Shown here in pieces: positions 10,661 through 19,219 of a stretch of DNA of 64,000 nt. Position 1 is the first letter of the stretch, and every line of letters begins with the position of its first letter. Source of the stretch: Flavobacteriales bacterium (lineage in GTDB: Bacteria; Bacteroidota; Bacteroidia; Flavobacteriales; Weeksellaceae); the NCBI GenBank assembly GCA_020635515.1, contig JACJZS010000002.1:1040001-1104000 (forward strand), in the 5' to 3' direction. Below the pieces are notes generated by a model. It was not told the DNA's origin. It worked only from the letters and a program-made list of their open reading frames with translations, and did no database searches. The translations under genes and the position numbers were made by a program.

Positions 10661-11839
10661 CTAATAACCAATTTTTCTACTGGAAATCCATGAAATAATA
10701 ATCCCAAAAAAGAGAATTGAAAAAACCACCAAAGGGAAGCTATACCATTCAATTTTTACAGGAAAAGCAATATATTCGTTTGCCATAATTAAAGAAAAAC
10801 GCATCTGAGCAAATACAACAAGTATCCCAATAACTATACCGATACTCGCACCTAACAAAGAAATTATGACACCTAGATTAAAGTACACTTGCCTAATCTT
10901 ATTCTTTGTAAACCCCATAGAAATAAGTGATTGATTTTGAACTGATTTGTCAATTATAAGAACAATAATTGCACCTGCAAGATTAAACGAAGACAACAAA
11001 ATGATTAATGCAAAAATTAAGTATATCATCATTTGTTCTACATTCATCATTTTTATGAATGCCTCATCTTGTTCGTATCTATTTTTCACAGAATACTCTT
11101 TCCCTAACTGCTCTTGAATTTCTCGCTGAATTTTTTCCTTATCAACATCTGATTTCAAATTCAACACTATGGAATAGGCAATCGGAACCTCACTCTCCAA
11201 TAATTCTTCCACCATCTCTATTGGACAAATAATGGTATTTGTATACGAATCACTAAACATTCCTGTACTGTAAACTTTCCTTACAACAAAAGCTTCTTGT
11301 TCATTTTTAATTCTTCCTGTTCCCTTTCTTGGAACATACAATTCTACCTCATCATTTCCACCAAAAGAAATATCTAAACGGTACACCAAATCATTGGAAA
11401 CAACCATCTCATTTTTATACACAAAACTAGGATACTTACCATAAATAACAATAGAGTCAACGGGAATTACTTTATTAAAATTCTCGTCTACACCTTTTAT
11501 CTTTGCTATTTGATTTTTATCTCCATTTTTAATGTATACTTTTTCATCAATAACACGAGAAAGATTCTTTACCGAAGGATTATTCTTTAGTAGAGAATAA
11601 ACCGAATCTACATTTTTAATTCTTTTTCCTTCTACGGATTCGATTTTTAAATCCGAATTTAATTGATTAAGGTTCTGAATATTCATCTCCCTTAAACCAT
11701 TAAACACAGACATTACCACGAATAAAGAAGCACTTATGAAAGAAAATGCTCCGATTGATATCCACAAAATAATACTAACCGATTGAGGATTATTCTTGCT
11801 AAAAAGATACCGTTTTGCTATATAAAAAGGAAGTTTCAA
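10661..11839 (-). CDS. ABC transporter permease, LolC/LolE (FtsX/MacB) family
   Basis: 392 aa. A membrane helix near residues 22-48, a periplasmic domain to about 265, then three helices at about 270-385: the four-helix FtsX/MacB layout used by lipoprotein-releasing permeases. No ATPase gene is adjacent, which is common when the LolD partner is encoded elsewhere. It starts 2 bases after rbfA, as the last gene of the run fabG-mnmD-Nudix-rbfA-permease. Confidence 0.88.
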   Translation of the reverse strand: MKLPFYIAKRYLFSKNNPQSVSIILWISIGAFSFISASLFVVMSVFNGLREMNIQNLNQLNSDLKIESVEGKRIKNVDSVYSLLKNNPSVKNLSRVIDEKVYIKNGDKNQIAKIKGVDENFNKVIPVDSIVIYGKYPSFVYKNEMVVSNDLVYRLDISFGGNDEVELYVPRKGTGRIKNEQEAFVVRKVYSTGMFSDSYTNTIICPIEMVEELLESEVPIAYSIVLNLKSDVDKEKIQREIQEQLGKEYSVKNRYEQDEAFIKMMNVEQMMIYLIFALIILLSSFNLAGAIIVLIIDKSVQNQSLISMGFTKNKIRQVYFNLGVIISLLGASIGIVIGILVVFAQMRFSLIMANEYIAFPVKIEWYSFPLVVFSILFFGIIISWISSRKIGY

Positions 11840-11841
11840 TA

Positions 11842-12204
11842 TTATAGTTTTGGATTATTCCCCAATCCTTTGAGTTCTTTTTCTATAATTTCAACATCAT
11901 CTAAATTAGTATCTAAAAAGAAATTTAAAGATGGAATGACTCTGAGTATTTTCCCTAATTTATTCCCTATGTACTTTCTATATACAGCTGTATTTTCTTT
12001 TATTTCTTCATAAATTTTCCCTCTATTCTCCTTAGGAAAAATACTAATATACACTTTTGCAATACTTAAATCAGGCGTTACTCTTACCGCAGAAACCGTT
12101 ACCAAAACGCCTTTCATTCCCGACTCGCTAGCTTGTTTTCTAAAAACCTCAGCTAACTCTTCTTCTATAACTCTGTTTATTTTTTGTTGTCTTGTACTTT
12201 CCAT
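11842..12204 (-). CDS. rbfA: Ribosome-binding factor A
   Basis: 120 aa, the usual RbfA size. It is a KH-fold 30S maturation factor acting on the 5' end of 16S rRNA. The family pattern is visible: an N-terminal helix (RVIEEELAEVFR), then VTPDLSIAKVYISIFP, and the C-terminal RVIPSLNFFLDTNLDD strand-turn. It is tightly packed between the Nudix gene and the permease. Confidence 0.95.
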   Translation of the reverse strand: MESTRQQKINRVIEEELAEVFRKQASESGMKGVLVTVSAVRVTPDLSIAKVYISIFPKENRGKIYEEIKENTAVYRKYIGNKLGKILRVIPSLNFFLDTNLDDVEIIEKELKGLGNNPKL

Positions 12205-12206
12205 TT

Positions 12207-12629
12207 TTATATTTTTTCTCTAATTATCTTTGCAACCACCTTGTCCACAGGAAGTTCAAATAAATCTTCATGCATTTCATCAATAGAAACCCAAATTAAT
12301 TCCTCTATACTTTTCTCTATTATTTTTATATCTTTCACGTTATTTGATGATACATAGTAGTATATAGTCATTAATTGCTCATTACTTTTAAACTTTGATT
12401 TCAAGAAAAAATCTTGAGTGTAAATATGCTCTCCTACTTCTACCTCTAAATTAAGCTCTTCTTTAAACTCACGAACTAGAGTTTCCTTCGGACTTTCTCC
12501 TAATTCCATTCCTCCGCCCGGCAATTTAACTAATTTTTTACCCACATACATTTCTCTCATCATTAAAAACTTACCTTCATGAACAAGGATTCCGTATACT
12601 CGAAGATTTAATTTATTTATATTTTCCAT
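12207..12629 (-). CDS. Nudix hydrolase
   Basis: 140 aa. A complete Nudix box (GX5EX7REUXEEXGU-like) spans GGGMELGESPKETLV followed by REFKEELNLEV, with all catalytic Glu residues present. It hydrolyses a nucleoside-diphosphate-linked substrate, which I cannot specify. The gene start overlaps the end of mnmD by 13 bases, indicating co-translation. Confidence 0.9.
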   Translation of the reverse strand: MENINKLNLRVYGILVHEGKFLMMREMYVGKKLVKLPGGGMELGESPKETLVREFKEELNLEVEVGEHIYTQDFFLKSKFKSNEQLMTIYYYVSSNNVKDIKIIEKSIEELIWVSIDEMHEDLFELPVDKVVAKIIREKI

Positions 12630-13288
12630 GCATTTATCATTTCTCTTTTCCCAATAGGTCCTGCTAATTTTTCTACCTTAAATCCAACTTTTTCTAATGC
12701 TCTTCTTGCCGAACCTTTAGATGAGTAAGTAGTAAGCAATCCATTTTTTTTCATTTTTGAATGTATTATTTCAAATAACTCCTCTTCCCAAAGCTCTGGT
12801 TGCACTCTCGCTCCAAAAGCATCAAAATAAATTAAATCAACACTCGGAATCTCTACTTCTTTTAACTGAAAGAAATCTTCATTAATTAATGTAAATCGAA
12901 AGTGCGGAAAGTTCTTTTCAAAAAACACCTTATCTTGATTATGCAATGCTTTTAAAACCTCTTTTGCCGTTTGTTTATCGTTAAAATGGTTTTCATACTG
13001 TAAACTTTCCACCAACTCCCAGTTAAGAATAAATTTTTCCACACCATAATAATTAATCTTTTTCCTACTTTCCAAAGATTCAAAAAAAGTTAAAAGAGCA
13101 TTAAATCCTGTTCCAAAACCTATTTCAAGCAAGGTTGCTTCTGTTGAATTAATTTTATCTAATCCATTTTTTATGAATACATGCTTCGCCTCAGACATCA
13201 CACCATGTTTGGAATGATAGGTTTCATTCCACTTAGGAATAAACAAAGTAGAAACTCCATCAGACGTAGCAATAACCTCTCTTTCCAA
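12617..13288 (-). CDS. mnmD: tRNA 5-methylaminomethyl-2-thiouridine methyltransferase, MnmD type
   Basis: 223 aa Rossmann-fold methyltransferase of the MnmC N-terminal (DUF752) family. A SAM-binding motif LEIGFGTGFNALLTF lies near residue 55, and the conserved DLIYFDAFGARVQPELW segment near residue 150. In bifunctional MnmC this domain makes mnm5s2U at tRNA wobble position 34; here it stands alone, as in the monofunctional MnmD proteins. It works in the same modification pathway as mnmG, which lies at 46-48 kb. Confidence 0.88.
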   Translation of the reverse strand: MEREVIATSDGVSTLFIPKWNETYHSKHGVMSEAKHVFIKNGLDKINSTEATLLEIGFGTGFNALLTFFESLESRKKINYYGVEKFILNWELVESLQYENHFNDKQTAKEVLKALHNQDKVFFEKNFPHFRFTLINEDFFQLKEVEIPSVDLIYFDAFGARVQPELWEEELFEIIHSKMKKNGLLTTYSSKGSARRALEKVGFKVEKLAGPIGKREMINAWKI

Positions 13289-13301
13289 GGAATTTAATTT
13301 T

Positions 13302-14045
13302 TTATGTTAACATTCCTCCATCTACATTCAACACCTGACCTGTAACATACGAAGACATATCTCCTGCAAGAAATACACACGCATTTGCTACATCTTCTGG
13401 CGTACCACCTCTTTTTAAAGGAATTCCATCTCGCCAACCTTGTATTACTTTTTCATCTAGCACTTCGGTCATTTCTGTTTCTATAAAACCAGGAGCCACT
13501 ACGTTACAACGTATATTTCTAGAACCCAATTCCAATGCTATCGATTTAGAAAAACCAATAACTCCTGCCTTGGAAGCTGCATAGTTTGCCTGCCCTGCAT
13601 TTCCTTTTACTCCTACTACCGAACTCATGTTTATTATAGAACCTGCTCTTTGTTTGAGCATTGGTTTTATTACTGCCTTTGTAAGATTAAACACAGAGTC
13701 TAGATTTACTTTTATAATGGTATCCCAATCTTCTTTATTCATGCGTAGCATCAAATTATCTCTTGTAATCCCAGCATTATTTATAAGTATATCCACCGAA
13801 CCAAATTCTTTGATAACATCAGAAACAAATTCCTGTGCAGCATCAAAGTCAGAAGCATCAGATTGAAATCCTTTAATTTTTGTTAGTGAACTCAACTGAT
13901 TTTCCAGTTCTATCGCTTTTTCTTTTGATGATGCATACGTAAATGCTATTTGAGCTCCTTGATTTGCAAAAACCTCAGCAATACCTCTACCAATACCTCG
14001 AGTTGCACCTGTAATTATAGCAACTTTTCCTTCTAATAATTTCAT
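13302..14045 (-). CDS. fabG: 3-oxoacyl-[acyl-carrier-protein] reductase
   Basis: 247 aa short-chain dehydrogenase. Cofactor motif TGATRGIGRG at residues 13-22; NNAG structural motif near 89; catalytic Ser in NMSSVVG and the Tyr-x3-Lys in NYAASKAG. The C-terminal VLNVDGGMLT ending is typical of FabG. It reduces beta-ketoacyl-ACP with NADPH in fatty acid elongation. It is the first gene of the minus-strand run down to 10661. Confidence 0.95.
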   Translation of the reverse strand: MKLLEGKVAIITGATRGIGRGIAEVFANQGAQIAFTYASSKEKAIELENQLSSLTKIKGFQSDASDFDAAQEFVSDVIKEFGSVDILINNAGITRDNLMLRMNKEDWDTIIKVNLDSVFNLTKAVIKPMLKQRAGSIINMSSVVGVKGNAGQANYAASKAGVIGFSKSIALELGSRNIRCNVVAPGFIETEMTEVLDEKVIQGWRDGIPLKRGGTPEDVANACVFLAGDMSSYVTGQVLNVDGGMLT

Positions 14046-14155
14046 AATTATAGTACCGTTTTTATTTTCTGTAAAAGTAGTTAAAAAAATTATCTTGATA
14101 CACCTCTTCTCTTTAACTATGACAAGTTTAATTTTTTTATCTGAAAAAATTATGG

Positions 14156-14163
14156 TAAATTTG
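14156..14163 (+). promoter_or_regulatory. Probable -7 element for the ECF sigma gene
   Basis: TAAATTTG matches TANNTTTG. A T-run (14133-14136) lies 19 bases upstream, but TTTG is not exact. Transcription would begin about 60 bases before the chosen ATG. Confidence 0.45.
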
Positions 14164-14229
14164 ATATTCTAATCTTAAAAAAATATCTATAAGAATAAAA
14201 CTGTACTCTATTATAAATTGAACATTACT

Positions 14230-14814
14230 ATGAATTTAAAGACTGATAAGGAACTGATTCATTCTTATCTAGAAGGGAATGAGTCTGCCTTGGAAATCAT
14301 ATTAGAGAGGCATAAAAATACAGTATACAACTTCATTTACAGCAAAATCAAAAAGGAAGACCTTGCCGAAGATATTTTTCAAGAAACTTTTATAAAAGTA
14401 ATTTTAACCTTAAAAAAAGGGAATTATTCCGAAGAAGGAAAGTTTATTTCTTGGGTGCTTAGAATTGCTCACAACAAAGTCATCGATTCTTTCAGATTAA
14501 AAAAGAAAGCTCGTTTTATCAGTGAAACTTCTCATAAAGATGATTTTTCTATATTCGATGTTTTATCAGAACAAGATTTGCCTTATGAAAATAAAATCAT
14601 TAATGAGCAAACCAAAAAAGAACTTCACGACATCATTTCAGAACTCCCTGAAGATCAGAGAATAATTATAGATATGCGTATTTTTAGAGAATACAGCTTC
14701 AAAGAAATTGCAGAAGAATTAGATATAAGTATAAATACTTGCCTAGGAAGAATGAGGTACGCTCTGATTAATTTAAGAAAACTAATCATACAGAAAAATT
14801 TAATCCTTACTTAG
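14230..14814 (+). CDS. RNA polymerase ECF-type sigma factor
   Basis: About 194 aa from the ATG at 14230; a TTG 12 bases earlier is also in frame, but the ATG is the more likely start. Region 2 (LEIILERHKNTVYNFIYSKI, then DIFQETFIKV) and region 4 (ELPEDQRIIIDMRIF, then FKEIAEELDISINTCLGRMR) are both present and well spaced, so this is a complete two-domain sigma-70 family factor. No anti-sigma gene is adjacent: its 3' end overlaps the convergent menC gene by 8 bases. The regulon cannot be inferred. Confidence 0.92.
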   Translation: MNLKTDKELIHSYLEGNESALEIILERHKNTVYNFIYSKIKKEDLAEDIFQETFIKVILTLKKGNYSEEGKFISWVLRIAHNKVIDSFRLKKKARFISETSHKDDFSIFDVLSEQDLPYENKIINEQTKKELHDIISELPEDQRIIIDMRIFREYSFKEIAEELDISINTCLGRMRYALINLRKLIIQKNLILT

Positions 14815-15814
14815 TAAATCGCAATTCTTCTCCTAGTACTTTTAGGTTAGACGGAAAATTATTCAAGAATAAAGAACCTGTACCTAATCCTTGAGGAAGT
14901 GTATTATTTAACTTGTATGTCCATTGTGCAAGAAAATTAAGACCTATATTACTTTCTAGTGCAGAAGTAATCCACCATAGAATATTATGTTTCTTTCCTA
15001 GTTCTATCCACTGGGAAGTTCCTTTTATTCCTCCAATTAAAGACGGTTTTAAAATCAAATACTGAGGTTTTATCTTTTGAATTAACTCTTCTTTTTGCTC
15101 CAACGAATGCAGACCTATTAGCTCCTCATCTAAAGCAATTGGCATAGGAGAATTTAAACACAAATCTTGCATTTCACTTGTATTTCCTTGACGTATAGGT
15201 TGCTCTATAGAATGTATTTTTAACTGACTCAGCTCTTCTAACACTTTTTTTGCTTCGGTATACGAAAATGCTCCATTTGCATCTACTCGAAGTTCAAGTT
15301 CTTCCTCAGAGAAACTATTTCGTAATTTAGAAAGTATCTTCTTTTCTTCCTGCCAATTAACTCCTATTTTTAATTTTATACACTTAAATCCCTCTTCTAA
15401 CTTATTTTGAATTTGGCTCCGCATAAAATCAACATCTCCCATCCAAATAAGACCATTAATCTTAATGCCTTTTCTTCCCGAAGTGAATTCAGAAGGAAAA
15501 TAAACTTCTTTTTCTGTACTTTCCAGTCCAGACATGGCTTGCTCATAAGCAAACTGTACACAAGGAAATTCACTTAATTCTTTTTCTATTTCTTCTTTGG
15601 GAAGTTCTATGTTTTTTGACAACCAATACAATTTTGTTTTGAGCAAGTCGTAATTTTCCAAGCTAAGACCTTCAAAATATCCACATTCTCCTACCGACTT
15701 TTTATCATCTTTGGTTATTTCTAAAAAATAGGTGCGTTTGGTTTTTAAAATACCTCTTGAAGTACCGCTTGGCCTTTTAAATATAAGCTCATAAGGATAA
15801 AAAGATGCCTCCAT
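14807..15814 (-). CDS. menC: o-Succinylbenzoate synthase
   Basis: 335 aa enolase-superfamily enzyme of menaquinone synthesis (SHCHC to o-succinylbenzoate). The catalytic set is readable in order: KLKIG (Lys pair), RVDANGAF (metal Asp), SIEQP (metal Glu), ALDEEL (metal Asp) and LILKPSLIGG (second catalytic Lys). It starts 7 bases after the ACT-like gene and ends in an 8-base convergent overlap with the sigma gene. No other men gene is in the window. Confidence 0.9.
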   Translation of the reverse strand: MEASFYPYELIFKRPSGTSRGILKTKRTYFLEITKDDKKSVGECGYFEGLSLENYDLLKTKLYWLSKNIELPKEEIEKELSEFPCVQFAYEQAMSGLESTEKEVYFPSEFTSGRKGIKINGLIWMGDVDFMRSQIQNKLEEGFKCIKLKIGVNWQEEKKILSKLRNSFSEEELELRVDANGAFSYTEAKKVLEELSQLKIHSIEQPIRQGNTSEMQDLCLNSPMPIALDEELIGLHSLEQKEELIQKIKPQYLILKPSLIGGIKGTSQWIELGKKHNILWWITSALESNIGLNFLAQWTYKLNNTLPQGLGTGSLFLNNFPSNLKVLGEELRFTK

Positions 15815-15820
15815 AAAAAA

Positions 15821-16477
15821 CTATAATCGTATAGAGTTTAAAACCGAAAAAGCTTCATTAACATACTTATTCTCTACCAAAATCGTAAATTCATTGGTAG
15901 TAGAGACAACTTCAAAAATATTTATTCCGTTCCAGGCCAACTGTTTAAATATGTGATAATATAAACCCGACACCTTAGACGTATTCTCAGGAAGATTGAT
16001 AGTAATAGAGTTTAACCCTGAAGCTTTTGCGATTAATTTTTCAGCTTTAAATAACTTTTCTACCATATCTTGATATTTTACACTAATTATAAAATTACTT
16101 TCATGAATTCCTCTGGAAAACGTGTAAAACAAATCTTTTTCCTTTTCTGAAGACAACAGTAATTTACTCTTAGAAACCATAAGAGTAGATGAGTTTTTAT
16201 AGGTATAATTGATTAAATCATTTCGCACCGTAATATCTCCCATTAGAGATAATGCTTTTTTTATGTGAACAGAGCTACCATAGCCAATATTGGTATTGTA
16301 CCTTCTCAGTGCCATAATTATAGCACCTTCTTTAATGGATTTTCCTAATATTTTTTCTAAATCCTCCTTTAAATAAGTAGCTAAAGAAGAAAAATTAAGA
16401 ATACCTTCCCTCAAACCATCTTCTAAAAAGGGACGAGTAGGAAGAAGTTGTTCTAAAGCCGATGCGATTGTTCTCAT
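15821..16477 (-). CDS. ACT-domain-like protein of unknown function
   Basis: 218 aa. The N-terminal half (residues 1-75) is helical and reads like a small DNA-binding-type fold; the C-terminal half (about 115-218) has two beta-alpha-beta units resembling tandem ACT domains (for example INLPENTSKVSGLYYHIFKQ, then INIFEVVSTTNEFTILVENK). ACT pairs usually bind amino acids, and similar segments occur in aspartate kinases, but no kinase domain is present. It is directly upstream of menC on the same strand. Function not known to me. Confidence 0.65.
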   Translation of the reverse strand: MRTIASALEQLLPTRPFLEDGLREGILNFSSLATYLKEDLEKILGKSIKEGAIIMALRRYNTNIGYGSSVHIKKALSLMGDITVRNDLINYTYKNSSTLMVSKSKLLLSSEKEKDLFYTFSRGIHESNFIISVKYQDMVEKLFKAEKLIAKASGLNSITINLPENTSKVSGLYYHIFKQLAWNGINIFEVVSTTNEFTILVENKYVNEAFSVLNSIRL

Positions 16478-16560
16478 TTTATCAAATTGTTAAATAATAC
16501 ACAATTCCACAAAAATAGAGAATACAAACTACATAATTAAATTTTTTAATATGAATTAAA

Positions 16561-18180
16561 TCAATAATACTTCTTTCTTAGCTCTTTTATTTTATCATCA
16601 TGAATATACTCATCGTAAGTCATGTATCTGTCGATAATCCCATTAGGTGTAAGTTCTATTACTCGATCACACGTTGTTTGCAGTAATTCATGGTCATGAG
16701 AAGCCAATAATACAGTTCCTTTAAAATTATTTAAACTACCGTTTAATGTGGTAATACTTTCCAAATCTAAGTGGTTGGTTGGATCATCTAGCATTAAAAC
16801 ATTTGCTTTTAGGAGCATCATTCTAGAGAACATACATCTCATTTTCTCTCCTCCTGAAAGAACTTTACAAGACTTTAATGCTTCATCACCCGAAAATAAC
16901 ATTTTACCTAAAAACCCTCTTACATATTCTTCGTGTCTTTCTTCTTCCGTCTGAACGTATTGTCTCAACCAATCTACAAGATTCAAATCCGACTCAAAAA
17001 AGTGATGATGATCTAACGGAAGGTAACTTTGTTTGGTTGTAATTCCCCAATTATACTCTCCTTTATCCGCCTTAGATTCTCCTGCAAGAATTTGGAAAAA
17101 TTCAGAAATCGCAAGTGTATTTTTAGAAAGAATAGCAACCTTATCTCCCTTTTTAAGGTTTAAATTGATGTTATCAAATAACAATTCTCCATCTTTAGTT
17201 TTTGACAATTCTTTAATTTCTAAAATTTGGTCTCCCGCCTCTCTTTCTTGTTCAAAAATAATCGCAGGATACCTACGAGAAGATGGTTTTATATCATTGA
17301 TATTTAATTTATCCAACATCTTTTTACGAGCAGTTGCTTGCTTGGCTTTTGCAACATTGGAACTGAAACGAGAAATAAATTCTTGAAGTTCTTTTTTCTT
17401 TTCTTCCGCTTTCTTATTCTGTTGTGCTCGTTGCTTGGTCGCTAATTGACTCGCTTGATACCAAAATGAATAATTACCTGTGTATAAATTTAATTTTGCA
17501 TAATCTAAATCACAAATATGCGTACATACAGAATCTAAAAAGTGTCTATCGTGAGAAACAACGATAACTGTATTTTCATAATCAGCCAAAAAGTTTTCTA
17601 ACCATTCTATTGCATAAATATCTAATTCGTTGGTTGGCTCATCGAGGATTAATACATCAGGACTTCCAAATAATGCTTGAGCAAGCAAAATACGAACCTT
17701 ATCTGTATTTTCTAATTCAGACATCATTTTATAATGCATATCCTCTCCTATTCCTAAATTAGATAACATAGAAGATGCATCACTTTCTGCCGTCCAACCT
17801 CCCATCTCTTCATATATAAGACCTAAATCTGCAGCTTTTAATCCGTCTTCATCAGAAAAATCTGGCTTTGCATATAACGCATCCATTTCCGATTTGACCT
17901 CAAACATTTTTTTATTTCCTCTAAGAACCGTTTCCAAAACAGGATAACCATCATACGCAAAGTGATCTTGCTCTAAAACCGACATTCTCTTTTCTGACTC
18001 TAAACTAACGTGACCAGTAGTTGGATCTTGTTTTCCTGAAAGTATTTTTAAAAAGGTAGACTTTCCCGCTCCATTTGCTCCAATTATTCCATAGCAATTC
18101 CCTTTAGTAAATTTCATATTTACCTCATCAAACAGAACTCGTTTTCCGAACTGTAAAGATACATTTGATACTGTTAGCAT
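16561..18180 (-). CDS. ABC-F family ATPase
   Basis: About 539 aa from the Met at 18180; an upstream in-frame Met at 18204 adds eight unlikely residues. Two ABC domains with no membrane segments: Walker A GANGAGKST near residue 34, a first signature region that is weak, and a strong second one (LSGGEKMR), with LDEPTNELD and LDDPTNHLD Walker B motifs. The charged linker between domains (about 250-300) matches ABC-F proteins that act on the ribosome. Size and sequence fit the YbiT/EttA-like group. It may be a translation factor rather than a resistance determinant (inference). Confidence 0.9.
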   Translation of the reverse strand: MLTVSNVSLQFGKRVLFDEVNMKFTKGNCYGIIGANGAGKSTFLKILSGKQDPTTGHVSLESEKRMSVLEQDHFAYDGYPVLETVLRGNKKMFEVKSEMDALYAKPDFSDEDGLKAADLGLIYEEMGGWTAESDASSMLSNLGIGEDMHYKMMSELENTDKVRILLAQALFGSPDVLILDEPTNELDIYAIEWLENFLADYENTVIVVSHDRHFLDSVCTHICDLDYAKLNLYTGNYSFWYQASQLATKQRAQQNKKAEEKKKELQEFISRFSSNVAKAKQATARKKMLDKLNINDIKPSSRRYPAIIFEQEREAGDQILEIKELSKTKDGELLFDNINLNLKKGDKVAILSKNTLAISEFFQILAGESKADKGEYNWGITTKQSYLPLDHHHFFESDLNLVDWLRQYVQTEEERHEEYVRGFLGKMLFSGDEALKSCKVLSGGEKMRCMFSRMMLLKANVLMLDDPTNHLDLESITTLNGSLNNFKGTVLLASHDHELLQTTCDRVIELTPNGIIDRYMTYDEYIHDDKIKELRKKYY

Positions 18181-18256
18181 AATTTTAAAGTAATTTGGTG
18201 GCAAAAGTACAAAGAAATTTTGACTCTGCTACACCTTATTAAATCTCAAATCACTC

Positions 18257-18829
18257 CTATTTCTTTATTGCAATATGCTTTTTTATTCCCTTAGGATATT
18301 CTCTATTTTTTGTGCTATTATTCACAATTAAAGCAACCAATAACAGTATTAATGCACCTACTAACACAGGAGAAAACACGTATACGTATCCTAGAGAAGT
18401 AATTTTTTCTGTACCTACCACAGCAATCAGAGCAGTCGCTCCTCCCGGCGGGTGAAGCGTCTTGGTCATTTGCATTACTACAATCGATAAAGAAACCGCA
18501 AGAGGCGCCGTTAACCATATTATATTCGGCAAAAATCTATAAATCGTGACTCCTATTATTGCTGATAAAAAATGCCCTCCTACTAGATTTCTAGGTTGAG
18601 ATAGCGGGCTCTGTATTTCTCCATAAACCAAAACTCCAGAGGCACCAAAAGACCCAATTAAAAAAACATTTTCCATTTCAGATAGAAAATGACTCTGAAA
18701 AAAACCAATAGCTCCTATCCCTAAAAATGCCCCTATGAAAGAGAAAAAATGCTCTTTTTTATCAATTAAAGTTTCACGATATATAATATATCTAGATATT
18801 CTTAAATGCCTTTTTAATCTTTTTTTCAT
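18257..18829 (-). CDS. HPP family membrane protein
   Basis: 190 aa with four predicted membrane helices (about 28-48, 52-72, 90-130, 145-168). It carries the family-defining TLHPPGGATALIA motif. HPP proteins are inner-membrane proteins; some cyanobacterial and plant members transport nitrite, but the role here is unknown. It stands alone between the ABC-F gene and the tRNA pair. Confidence 0.88.
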   Translation of the reverse strand: MKKRLKRHLRISRYIIYRETLIDKKEHFFSFIGAFLGIGAIGFFQSHFLSEMENVFLIGSFGASGVLVYGEIQSPLSQPRNLVGGHFLSAIIGVTIYRFLPNIIWLTAPLAVSLSIVVMQMTKTLHPPGGATALIAVVGTEKITSLGYVYVFSPVLVGALILLLVALIVNNSTKNREYPKGIKKHIAIKK

Positions 18830-18930
18830 TCAAATTAAATTGAAGAAACAAAGTTATAATCTAAATTAACCAAAAAAGACCTTTTATAATCAATTAACAC
18901 TATTACTGCATTCAAACAATTTATAATAAA

Positions 18931-18960
18931 AAAACTCCCAAAATTACTTTTGAGAGTTTT
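18931..18960 (-). terminator. Terminator of the tRNA-Gly/tRNA-Leu transcript
   Basis: 13-base arms (18931-18943 and 18948-18960) with a 4-base loop; the one non-match is a wobble pair on the minus strand. The hairpin is followed on that strand by seven T. It begins six bases after the tRNA-Leu end. Confidence 0.85.
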
Positions 18961-18965
18961 TGAAG

Positions 18966-19049
18966 TACCCCAGGCGGGACTTGAACCCGCACGAACTAAT
19001 GTTCACAGGATTTTAAGTCCTGCGTGTCTACCAATTCCACCACCAGGGC
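18966..19049 (-). tRNA. tRNA-Leu (UAA)
   Basis: Type II tRNA of 84 bases. The acceptor arm GCCCTGG pairs with CTGGGGT with several wobble pairs, the anticodon loop CTTAAAA gives UAA, a long variable arm is present, and the T-loop GGTTCAAGTCC is intact. CCA is not encoded. It is the second gene of a tRNA-Gly/tRNA-Leu transcript. Confidence 0.95.
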
Positions 19050-19071
19050 ATATGTAGTACTTTATAAATGG

Positions 19072-19144
19072 AGCGAAAAACGGGACTCGAACCCGCGACC
19101 CCAACCTTGGCAAGGTTGTGCTCTACCAGCTGAGCTATTTTCGC
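19072..19144 (-). tRNA. tRNA-Gly (GCC)
   Basis: 73 bases. Acceptor GCGAAAA pairs perfectly with TTTTCGC; the anticodon stem CAACC/GGTTG encloses loop TTGCCAA, anticodon GCC; the T-arm holds GGGTTCGAGTCCC. The CCA end is not encoded. It lies 22 bases upstream of tRNA-Leu on the same strand and shares its terminator. Confidence 0.95.
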
Positions 19145-19189
19145 ATATAAAAACCTATGATCTAAACTCCCCTAATCAGAAAAGTGGTG

Positions 19190-19219
19190 CAAATATAAAC
19201 ACTTTTTTTTACTTTCCAA
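19190..19219 (-). promoter_or_regulatory. Promoter of the tRNA-Gly/tRNA-Leu pair
   Basis: Minus-strand TTG (19217-19219) and TATATTTG (19190-19197) are separated by 19 bases, matching the Bacteroidota consensus. The -33 box lies inside the last codons of mutS. The predicted start near 19183 leaves about 40 bases of leader before tRNA-Gly. Confidence 0.7.
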
